DNA from: Bacteroidota bacterium | GTDB lineage: Bacteria; Bacteroidota; Bacteroidia; Bacteroidales; B39-G9 | Assembly (NCBI GenBank): GCA_003648455.1 | Contig: QMPG01000008.1 | Coordinates: 1 to 25,778, forward strand | Length of the DNA: 25,778 nucleotides | Direction: 5' to 3' | Shown here: one piece after another, positions 1 through 5,992 of the stretch | Layout: the number at the start of each line of letters is the position of its first letter | Numbering within the stretch: the first letter of the stretch is position 1 | The notes under the pieces: model-generated | Database searches by the model: none | Told to the model about the DNA's origin: nothing | Seen by the model: only the letters and a program-made list of their open reading frames with translations | Translations under genes and position numbers: made by a program

Positions 1-119
1 GATAGTGGGGTGCAAAGCGGGAAACCCCGATTTAGTAATACCCAAATTTGGGGTTAATGAAATTCCCAAATTTGTTGGTATTACTTAATCGTAGAAAATT
101 AATGAATTTTCCGGGTTAA
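1..119 (+). repeat. MITE-like repeat, copy A (left end outside the window)
   Basis: This is the right two thirds of the element seen complete at 3381-3550. Shared blocks in order are GATAG, AAACCCC, the palindrome-containing block ACCCAAATTTGGGG, CAAATTTGTTGGTA, CGTAGAAAA, and the terminal GGGTTAA. It diverges more from copies C and D than they do from each other, so it is probably older. No coding sequence is seen in it. It lies upstream of apbE; no clear TAnnTTTG box was found between it and that gene. Confidence 0.8.
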
Positions 120-216
120 ATCATAAAAAAGAGTTGAGATTTTATGGCATTTTTTATGTTGCTTAAGTCCATAAACATAAAAGTTTAAATAATTTTAGAA
201 TACAAAAATTAAACTC

Positions 217-1230
217 ATGAAAGTTATTAAATCAATTATAGTAGTTCTAATATTTTTTTTGATAATTTCTTGTAACAGTAATTCACAATACTTTTCTAAT
301 GCAGGTTTTATTCATGGAACAATTTATCATATTACTTATGAAAGCAATAATGGCGTTGATTTAAAAAATGAAATAGAAAAGTGTATGCATAATTTCGATA
401 CATCCTTGTCAACATACGACCCAAATTCAATAATTTCTAGAGTCAACAATAATGATACTAATGTTGTTTTGGATTATCATTTTAAAACAGTTTTTAAAAA
501 GGCTTATGAAGTATCTGAAAAGACACAAGGAGCTTTTGATATTACAGTTGCACCTCTTGTTAATGCATGGGGATTTGGATTCGAAAAAATCAAGAATGTA
601 GACAGTGCGTTTATCGACAGTATTTTACAATATGTAGGTTATCAAAAAGTTGAATTGAATAATAACAAAATAATTAAACAGAACCCAAACATTATGCTTG
701 ATGCAAACGCTATTGCAAAAGGGTATTCAGTTGATGTTGTTTGTGATTTTTTAAATGAAAAAGGTGTTGAAAACTATCTAGTTGAGATTGGAGGAGAGAT
801 AAGAGCTAAAGGAGTTAATAAAAATAATCAATTCTGGAAAATTGGTATTGATAAACCAATTGAGGATACCACTCTTTCGTCTAGAGAAATTGAAGATGTT
901 GTTTATCTAAAAAATCAAGCAGTTGCAACTTCAGGTAACTACCGACAATTTTATATTAAAGATGGAGTTAAATATTCTCACACTATTAATCCAAAAACTG
1001 GTTTCCCTGTAACACATTCTCTTTTAAGTGCTTCGGTTTTTTGCGACGATTGTATGACTGCCGATGCCTATGCTACAGCTTTTATGGTTCTCGGACTTGA
1101 AAAAAGTATTGCTATTGTTAAAAGTACACCAAAGCTCGAAGCATATTTTATCTATTCAAATAAAAAAGGAGAGTTTGAAAATTATTACACCCATAATATT
1201 AAAAAGATGATTATTGGTTTAAATAATTAA
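217..1230 (+). CDS. apbE: ApbE-family FAD:protein FMN transferase, lipoprotein
   Basis: ApbE transfers FMN from FAD to a Thr of periplasm-facing flavoproteins such as NqrB/NqrC or RnfD/RnfG. Seen here: a signal sequence with lipobox LIISC (Cys19), so the enzyme should sit as a lipoprotein outside the inner membrane; GAFDITVAPLVNAWGFG (105-121); LDANAIAKGYSVD (161-173); LVEIGGEIRAKG (188-199); SHTINPKTGFPV (254-265); and the metal-site segment MTADAYATAFMVLG (280-293). The length of 337 aa is normal. The start ATG is preceded by an A-rich stretch with no Shine-Dalgarno sequence. No nqr or rnf structural genes are in the window; its likely partner protein is the small gene convergent with it at 1276-1485. 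The stop codon directly abuts repeat copy B. Assignment is firm; the target flavoprotein is unknown. Confidence 0.95.
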   Translation: MKVIKSIIVVLIFFLIISCNSNSQYFSNAGFIHGTIYHITYESNNGVDLKNEIEKCMHNFDTSLSTYDPNSIISRVNNNDTNVVLDYHFKTVFKKAYEVSEKTQGAFDITVAPLVNAWGFGFEKIKNVDSAFIDSILQYVGYQKVELNNNKIIKQNPNIMLDANAIAKGYSVDVVCDFLNEKGVENYLVEIGGEIRAKGVNKNNQFWKIGIDKPIEDTTLSSREIEDVVYLKNQAVATSGNYRQFYIKDGVKYSHTINPKTGFPVTHSLLSASVFCDDCMTADAYATAFMVLGLEKSIAIVKSTPKLEAYFIYSNKKGEFENYYTHNIKKMIIGLNN

Positions 1231-1279
1231 TTTGTTGGTAATTCTTAAGCGTAGAAAAATTGTGATTTTTTCTGGTTAA
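1231..1279 (+). repeat. Solo right end of the MITE-like repeat, copy B
   Basis: The 49 bases match the right-hand end of copies C and D: TTTGTTGGTAATTCTTAAGC, then GTAGAAAAATT, a T-rich run and terminal GGTTAA. The left part of the element is missing. It begins at the base after the apbE stop codon and its right end supplies the stop codon (1276-1278) of the convergent minus-strand gene. Confidence 0.85.
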
Positions 1280-1485
1280 TTATTCTCACATAAATTACAA
1301 GCTTCCCGGTTTGCAATTTTGTCTTGAGTATTAGCGCAAAAAATTCCACGCTTTTTCAATTCTTTATTCTTGCTTATTGAAGAGTTGGGGAATTTTGCAT
1401 TTTTTTTTAATAATAATTTTATTGAAAGAGCCATAAATGCAATCCCAACAAAAATAAGTGATATGAAGAAAATTTTAAAAAACAT
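1276..1485 (-). CDS. Small single-pass membrane protein with a Cys-containing tail, possibly NqrM-like
   Basis: The 69-aa product has one hydrophobic helix (about residues 2-26), then a basic stretch LLKKNAKFPN and a tail with three cysteines (Cys50, Cys63, Cys66; the last two as CNLC). One-helix Cys-bearing proteins of this size are commonly encoded beside apbE in Bacteroidota, and NqrM, needed for Na+-NQR maturation, has this general build. The usual NqrM cysteine pattern is not clearly present here, so the link is an inference from size, topology and neighbour. A TAnnTTTG box at 1511-1518 on the same strand supports expression. The stop codon lies within repeat copy B. Confidence 0.65.
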   Translation of the reverse strand: MFFKIFFISLIFVGIAFMALSIKLLLKKNAKFPNSSISKNKELKKRGIFCANTQDKIANREACNLCENN

Positions 1486-1510
1486 TTATAAAAGAAAGAA
1501 TTTAAAAAAA

Positions 1511-1518
1511 CAAATTTA
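1511..1518 (-). promoter_or_regulatory. Bacteroidota -7 box for the small Cys protein
   Basis: The plus strand reads CAAATTTA, which is TAAATTTG (TAnnTTTG) on the minus strand. It would start transcription about 20 nt before the ATG at 1485. A -33 TTTG at the usual 19-20 nt spacing is not seen; the nearest is 23 nt away. Confidence 0.45.
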
Positions 1519-1602
1519 TTAATTATTTAGCAATTAATTTGCAAAGACTGATTTAATTAAGAAAAATATTATATAAAAAAAGTATTATCTCAAATGTTTT
1601 TC

Positions 1603-1610
1603 TATTTTTG
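1603..1610 (+). promoter_or_regulatory. Bacteroidota -7 box for the DUF4476 gene
   Basis: TATTTTTG fits TAnnTTTG and lies 33 nt before the ATG at 1644. It overlaps an upstream in-frame TTG (1608), which helps rule that TTG out as the start codon. No good -33 TTTG was found. Confidence 0.45.
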
Positions 1611-1643
1611 TTTGATATATATTTATCAGTAAAATTTATTATT

Positions 1644-2612
1644 ATGAAAAGATATTTAATCGTTTTAGTTAGTTTGTTTTTCTTTGGTTTTGCTAATGCA
1701 CAAAACTCAAATTTGGTTTTTTTTACTGAAAATGGTGAGGCGTTTACAATTTTTTTAAATGGAATAAACCAAAACTCTGTGCCACAAACAAATGTTAAGA
1801 TTACAGACCTAAATGCCGTAAATTATCATATAAAAATTGTTTTTAATGATAAAAGTCTTGGAGAAATTGATAAAAACATATTTTTCAATAAAGGAAAAGA
1901 AACAACCTATGCTATAAAACAAAACAAAAAGGGTATTTATACTCTTCGATTTAGAGGTGAAGTGCCAATAGAACAAGCTCCTCAGACATCAAACAATCAA
2001 AATGTTGTAAAATATACAACAACATCTGCTCCAAATAGCACTACTGTTACTTATACAGAAACAACAACATCAACTTCAAATGATGACAGCGATAATAAAA
2101 GCTCGGTTAATATAAATATTTCAGGCGGTGATTCAGGTGTTAATTTTAATTTAAAGGTTACAGACCCTGATGCAACAACAAACCAAGATTTATCTAAAAC
2201 GACAACAACATATTCAACAACGACAACAACAACTTCTTCAAGTTCAAGTAATATTAGCATGAACCAAGGCTCTACCCAAAAAGGATATGTTTCTAATTAT
2301 AACGGGAAAACCGGATGTAATGTTCCAATGACACAGGCAGATTTTTTGAGTGCAAAACAAACAATTGCTTCAAAAGATTTTGAGGATAGTAAATTAACCA
2401 TTGCAAAACAAATTACTACTTCAAACTGTTTGCTTGCCTCTCAAGTTAAGGAGATAATGAAGGTTTTTGAATATGAAGATTCTAAACTTGAATATGCTAA
2501 ATTTGCTTACAGGCACACTTACGATATTGGAAATTATTTTAAAGTTAACGATGCTTTTGAATACGAATCTTCAATAGATGAATTAGACGAATATATTAAT
2601 TCGCAAAGATAA
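1644..2612 (+). CDS. Secreted DUF4476-domain protein with Ser/Thr-rich linker
   Basis: Product of 322 aa, function unknown. Signal peptide at 1-19 (hydrophobic core, ending FANA before Gln20). Residues 20-110 look like a beta-rich domain. Residues 125-205 are low complexity, rich in Thr and Ser (for example STTTTTTSSSSS around 191-202). The C-terminal 224-318 is a DUF4476 domain, with two helical repeats starting CNVPMTQADF and NCLLASQVKE. DUF4476 is a Bacteroidota-typical helical domain of unknown role found in exported proteins. The start at 1644 was chosen over the in-frame TTG at 1608 because it gives a canonical signal peptide and lies downstream of the putative -7 box. The small membrane gene at 2657 follows by 44 nt and may be co-transcribed. 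Confidence 0.85.
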   Translation: MKRYLIVLVSLFFFGFANAQNSNLVFFTENGEAFTIFLNGINQNSVPQTNVKITDLNAVNYHIKIVFNDKSLGEIDKNIFFNKGKETTYAIKQNKKGIYTLRFRGEVPIEQAPQTSNNQNVVKYTTTSAPNSTTVTYTETTTSTSNDDSDNKSSVNINISGGDSGVNFNLKVTDPDATTNQDLSKTTTTYSTTTTTTSSSSSNISMNQGSTQKGYVSNYNGKTGCNVPMTQADFLSAKQTIASKDFEDSKLTIAKQITTSNCLLASQVKEIMKVFEYEDSKLEYAKFAYRHTYDIGNYFKVNDAFEYESSIDELDEYINSQR

Positions 2613-2656
2613 ATTGTGTCTTTTTTGATAAAGCGATAACAAAAAAATAATAGTAT

Positions 2657-2971
2657 ATGAAAGTCGAAAAAAAGAAATATCCCGAAGGACATTTTGTGGG
2701 AATGTATATTGCATTAGGAGTGGCTGTTTTTACAGCCTTAGGGCTTTATTTTGGCAGTACATTTGAAAAGTCAAATTATATTACAATAGGCCCTGTAATT
2801 GGTGTTTTGTTTGGTGTGATAGTTGGGCGCTCTATTGAATCAAAATATAAACAGGAAGGGAGAATTAGATGCTTGACAGATAAAGAGAAAAATCGAAAAA
2901 AGATATTGGTTTTAATAGGAGTTTTATTATTATTCCTTGGATTTATTCTGTTCTTTTCTTTTTTAGGTTAA
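2657..2971 (+). CDS. Small membrane protein of unknown function
   Basis: The 104-aa product has three predicted hydrophobic segments: about 13-32, 42-60 and 84-103. A short basic N-terminus and a charged loop (residues 61-83, with several Lys/Arg) lie outside them. No family is recognised. It follows the DUF4476 gene on the same strand with no terminator seen between them, so an operon is plausible. Confidence 0.65.
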   Translation: MKVEKKKYPEGHFVGMYIALGVAVFTALGLYFGSTFEKSNYITIGPVIGVLFGVIVGRSIESKYKQEGRIRCLTDKEKNRKKILVLIGVLLLFLGFILFFSFLG

Positions 2972-3035
2972 TTATTTATGTATATTTTTTTATCTTAATA
3001 TTGAAAAAAAATTATTATATGTAAATAAATACCCT

Positions 3036-3043
3036 TATTTTTG
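3036..3043 (+). promoter_or_regulatory. Bacteroidota -7 box for the cold-shock gene
   Basis: TATTTTTG matches TAnnTTTG 27 nt before the start codon at 3070. This leaves a short leader of about 20 nt, unlike the long structured leaders of enterobacterial cspA. No TTTG at the expected -33 position. Confidence 0.45.
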
Positions 3044-3069
3044 TATAATTAAAAATATAAATTATAATA

Positions 3070-3261
3070 ATGAAAAAAGGAACAGTAAAATTTTTTAATG
3101 AAGCTAAAGGTTTTGGTTTTGTTATTGAAGAAGAAACAAAAAGTGAATATTTCGTTCATGTGTCAGGTTTAATTGACAAAATTCAAGAAGGTGACGAAGT
3201 AGAATTTGAATTAACAGAAGGTAAAAAAGGATTAAATGCAGTTAATGTAAAATTAGTTTAA
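3070..3261 (+). CDS. Cold-shock domain protein (CspA family)
   Basis: A 63-aa single cold-shock domain: an RNA/ssDNA-binding OB-fold acting as an RNA chaperone. The two nucleic acid binding motifs are visible as KGFGFV (RNP1, 13-18) and YFVHV (RNP2, 27-31), after the typical N-terminal KGTVKFFNEAKGFG. Length is normal for the family. It is monocistronic: its own -7 box lies upstream and a strong hairpin terminator (3291-3322) follows. Cold induction itself cannot be read from the sequence. Confidence 0.93.
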   Translation: MKKGTVKFFNEAKGFGFVIEEETKSEYFVHVSGLIDKIQEGDEVEFELTEGKKGLNAVNVKLV

Positions 3262-3290
3262 AATTTATTTGTTAATTTTTTAGAGTATAA

Positions 3291-3322
3291 AAGCCTGTCA
3301 ATAATATCTTGACAGGCTTTTT
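3291..3322 (+). terminator. Rho-independent terminator of the cold-shock gene
   Basis: Perfect 10-bp stem AAGCCTGTCA / TGACAGGCTT with a 9-nt loop, followed by TTT, 30 nt after the stop codon. Confidence 0.88.
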
Positions 3323-3380
3323 AATTATTAATAAATAATTGTATTTTTGTTTCTTCTATTTCTGTTTTTTTGTATTAATT

Positions 3381-3550
3381 TTAACCCGCTTTATTCATGC
3401 AAAAACGAAGTGAATTGCATGAATTAGCGATGGATAGCGGAAAGTAAAGCGATAAACCCCGCATTAGAAGTACCCAAATTTGGGGTTTTAAAAACACCAA
3501 ATTTGTTGGTAATTCTTAAGCGTAGAAAAATTATGAATTTTTCGGGTTAA
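3381..3550 (+). repeat. Complete MITE-like repeat, copy C (170 bp)
   Basis: The ends are inverted: TTAACCCG at 3381 and CGGGTTAA at 3550. The match continues imperfectly inward (14 of 18 positions, including ATTCAT). Internally it holds a perfect 10-bp hairpin ATTCATGCAA (3393-3402) / TTGCATGAAT (3415-3424) with a 12-nt loop, and a CCAAATTTGG palindrome. It has no coding capacity and fills most of the gene-free stretch 3323-3610, ending 60 nt before the LytTR gene. A TATTTTTG box at 3342-3349 lies on its far side; whether it drives the LytTR gene through the element is unknown. Confidence 0.85.
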
Positions 3551-3610
3551 TATAAAATATTTGGTATAATAAAGCCACAGAAAATTATAACAATCACAAA
3601 AAAAAGACAA

Positions 3611-4450
3611 ATGTTACAATTTTTAAAAAAATCATATCCTTTTAACGATGATTTAAGACATAATGCTAAGATAATATTTTTTATTAGTTTAGGAGTTTTA
3701 GCCTTTCTGTTGATTTTTCAGCCTATTGAGATTAGTTCTTTCTCAAAAAAAGAAATTTTCTATTTAGTAACAGGGCTTGCTGTATCTACATTTTTGGTTC
3801 TTAGTTTTAACTTAATTATTTTACCGAGTTTATTTCCTAAAATTTTTCGTAATAACGGTTGGAACATAAAAAAAGAAATTATCTGGAACCTATGGATACT
3901 TTTAGCAATTTCAAGTAGTGACTTTATGTTTTATTCAAAATTATTCGGAGTATTTGATATTAACTTTAACGATATTGTAAAAATTATTTTGCTTGGGGTA
4001 CTTCCTGTTGCTGTTCTTATTATTATAAACCAAGAAAGATTATTAAAAGCTCATCTGAAATCGGCACAGCAACTAAATAAAAAATTAATTGAAAGTAAAC
4101 AACAAAAAGAAAAATTTATTAATTTCGAATCCGACTATAAAAAAGATAAACTTATTATTAAGTTGAATTCTTTAATACTTATTAAATCTGCAGATAATTA
4201 CATTGAAGTTTATTACGAAAGTAACGGTCTTGTAAAAAAACAAATGATTAGAACGACCCTTCAAAAGGCGCAGGAATTAATTCATGAATATGATTTTATT
4301 GTCAGATGCCATAGAACTTTTATTGTAAATATTAATCGGATTGATGAAATACAAGGCAATTCGCAAGGATACAAATTGTTTTTCAAGAATATTGATTTTC
4401 CTGCGATAGTATCTCAAAAATATATTAATGAATTTTCTAAATTGATATAA
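3611..4450 (+). CDS. Membrane-anchored LytTR-domain transcriptional regulator
   Basis: The 279-aa product has about four membrane helices in the first half (roughly 20-40, 48-72, 88-108 and 121-140). A coiled linker follows (143-175), then a C-terminal LytTR DNA-binding domain (about 182-279) with the family segments LILIKSADNYIEVYYE, FIVRCHRTFIVNINRI and a conserved GNSQGYKLFF. LytTR proteins bind short direct repeats in promoters; this type lacks a receiver domain and has membrane helices instead, so any signal is presumably sensed at the membrane. No histidine kinase gene is adjacent, so it is an orphan here. Targets are unknown. Repeat copy C lies directly upstream. Confidence 0.88.
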   Translation: MLQFLKKSYPFNDDLRHNAKIIFFISLGVLAFLLIFQPIEISSFSKKEIFYLVTGLAVSTFLVLSFNLIILPSLFPKIFRNNGWNIKKEIIWNLWILLAISSSDFMFYSKLFGVFDINFNDIVKIILLGVLPVAVLIIINQERLLKAHLKSAQQLNKKLIESKQQKEKFINFESDYKKDKLIIKLNSLILIKSADNYIEVYYESNGLVKKQMIRTTLQKAQELIHEYDFIVRCHRTFIVNINRIDEIQGNSQGYKLFFKNIDFPAIVSQKYINEFSKLI

Positions 4451-4558
4451 TCTAATTTTTTTCGCCCCTAAAATTATTTTTTCGCATATAAATAGATAAC
4501 AATCATCCCTAATTAGTTTCAGACATCCCTGTTTTTTTATTTGATAATTTTAAATATG

Positions 4559-4566
4559 TAGTTTTG
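4559..4566 (+). promoter_or_regulatory. Bacteroidota -7 box for the nitronate monooxygenase-like gene
   Basis: TAGTTTTG fits TAnnTTTG and lies 31 nt before the ATG. A TTTG at 4540-4543 is only 15 nt upstream, closer than usual. Confidence 0.45.
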
Positions 4567-4597
4567 CTTTTATTATTAATTAAAAAATTGAATTTTT

Positions 4598-5689
4598 ATG
4601 AAAGCATTAAAAATAGGGAACTTAAATGTTCCTCTACCAGTTATTCAAGGAGGTATGGGTGTATGTGTGTCATTATCTGGATTAGCATCTGCAGTAGCTA
4701 ACGAAGGTGGAATTGGAATCATCTCGGCTGTAGGTATTGGAATGAAAGAACCTGATTATAAAAAACATTTTAGAGAATCAAATAAAATAGCCTTAAGAAA
4801 AGAAATCCGAAAAGCTCGTTTAAAATCTAAAGGAATAATCGGGGTTAACATAATGATGGCTGTTACGGATTATGAAGATTTATTAAAAGTTGCATTTGAA
4901 GAAAAAATAGATGTTGTAATTGTTGGAGCCGGATTGCCTCTTAAGAAACCTGATTACCTTTTAGAAAATACTGAAACAAAATTTATTCCAAAAGTATCAT
5001 CTGCAAGAGCAGCAAAATTAATTTTTCGTCGTTGGGCGGAACAATATAATCGCGTGCCTGATGCTGTTATAATTGAAGGTCCTTTGGCAGGTGGTCATTT
5101 GGGTTTTAAGAAAGAAGATGCAATTGATTCGAAAATTTCATTATCTTCAATAGTTAAAGAGACAGTGAATGAGATGAAATTTTTTGAACAAAAATATGGA
5201 ATAGAAATTCCTGTTATTGCCGGAGGGGGTATTTACACAGGAAAAGATATGTTTGATATTATGAGTGCAGGTGCACAAGGAGTGATTATGGGCACACGAT
5301 TTGTTACAACCAACGAGTGCGATGTCTCTGAAAAATTTAAACAAAATTATATATCTTGTTCTAAAGAAGATGTTACTTTAATCAGTAGCCCTGTTGGCTT
5401 GCCGGGTAGAGTGCTTACAAATGATTTTGTTAAGCAAATTAAACAAGGAAAACAGAAACCGATTAATTGCTCTTGGAAATGTTTGAAAACATGCGATTAT
5501 AAAAAGTCTCAATTTTGTATTGCAGAAGCTTTGTTTAATGCTGCTCAGGGTGATTTTACAAATGGTTTTTCTTTTGCAGGAACGAAAGCTTATTTAGCCG
5601 AAAAAATTATTTCTGTGAAAGAGACAATCAACCAAATAAAACAGGAATATTATCAGAAACAATTACAATTAGAAACTGTTGAAATATAG
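4598..5689 (+). CDS. Nitronate monooxygenase / 2-nitropropane dioxygenase-family FMN enzyme
   Basis: A 363-aa FMN-dependent TIM-barrel protein of the NMO/FabK superfamily. Seen: the N-terminal FMN segment PVIQGGMGVCVS (14-25), GVNIMMAVTDY (82-92), VIIEGPLAGGHLGF (157-170) with the His of GGHxG (His167) at the place of the catalytic histidine, and the phosphate-binding region VIAGGGIYTG (206-215) and GAQGVIMGTRFVTTNEC (225-241). A C-terminal extension holds four cysteines (291, 295, 299, 307) in the pattern C-x3-C-x3-C-x7-C, which could bind metal. NMO enzymes oxidise alkyl nitronates; related proteins act as enoyl-ACP reductase (FabK), and the exact substrate cannot be told from sequence. It appears monocistronic, with repeat copy D starting 5 nt after its stop. 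Confidence 0.88.
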   Translation: MKALKIGNLNVPLPVIQGGMGVCVSLSGLASAVANEGGIGIISAVGIGMKEPDYKKHFRESNKIALRKEIRKARLKSKGIIGVNIMMAVTDYEDLLKVAFEEKIDVVIVGAGLPLKKPDYLLENTETKFIPKVSSARAAKLIFRRWAEQYNRVPDAVIIEGPLAGGHLGFKKEDAIDSKISLSSIVKETVNEMKFFEQKYGIEIPVIAGGGIYTGKDMFDIMSAGAQGVIMGTRFVTTNECDVSEKFKQNYISCSKEDVTLISSPVGLPGRVLTNDFVKQIKQGKQKPINCSWKCLKTCDYKKSQFCIAEALFNAAQGDFTNGFSFAGTKAYLAEKIISVKETINQIKQEYYQKQLQLETVEI

Positions 5690-5693
5690 AGGT

Positions 5694-5900
5694 TTAATCC
5701 GCTTTATTCATGCAAAAACTAAGTGAATTGCATGAATTAGCGATGGATAGTGGGAAGTAAAACGGGAACCGAGCCGCCAGCTGGCGGTGAGCTCACGCAA
5801 GTAAACCCCGCATTAGAAGTACCTAAATTTGGGCTTATAACAAACACCAAATTTGTTGGTAATTCTTAAGCGTAGAAAAATTATGAATTTTCTGGGTTAA
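5694..5900 (+). repeat. MITE-like repeat, copy D, with nested insert (207 bp)
   Basis: Same element as copy C, beginning TTAATCCG and ending CTGGGTTAA, with the same 10-bp hairpin ATTCATGCAA (5706-5715) / TTGCATGAAT (5728-5737). It is 37 bp longer because of an insert at about 5766-5802. It fills most of the gap between the nitronate monooxygenase-like gene and the end of nhaC; the rest (5901-5992) holds no feature I can support. Confidence 0.85.
5766..5802 (+). repeat. Nested GC-rich palindromic insert in repeat copy D
   Basis: Compared with copy C, this block is extra. It contains the perfect palindrome CCGCCAGCTGGCGG (5774-5787) overlapping GTGAGCTCAC (5787-5796). It is much richer in G and C than its surroundings. 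The 14-base palindrome recurs at 10990-11003 in a different repeat family, and a degenerate version of the block is in copy E. Confidence 0.75.
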
Positions 5901-5992
5901 TTCTTATTAAATGAAAAGAGCCTTTCAATTTTTGACGGACTTTGTTTTTGAAAATGCTGAAAATTTTAGATTTTATTTGTTAGGGATTTTTT

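Noticed and set aside
1608..1643. TTG start extending the DUF4476 gene upstream
   Set aside because: It overlaps the presumed -7 box and would bury the signal peptide behind extra residues; the ATG at 1644 is preferred.
2051..2260. Minus-strand valine-rich ORF
   Set aside because: It mirrors the Thr-codon-rich low-complexity linker of the DUF4476 protein.
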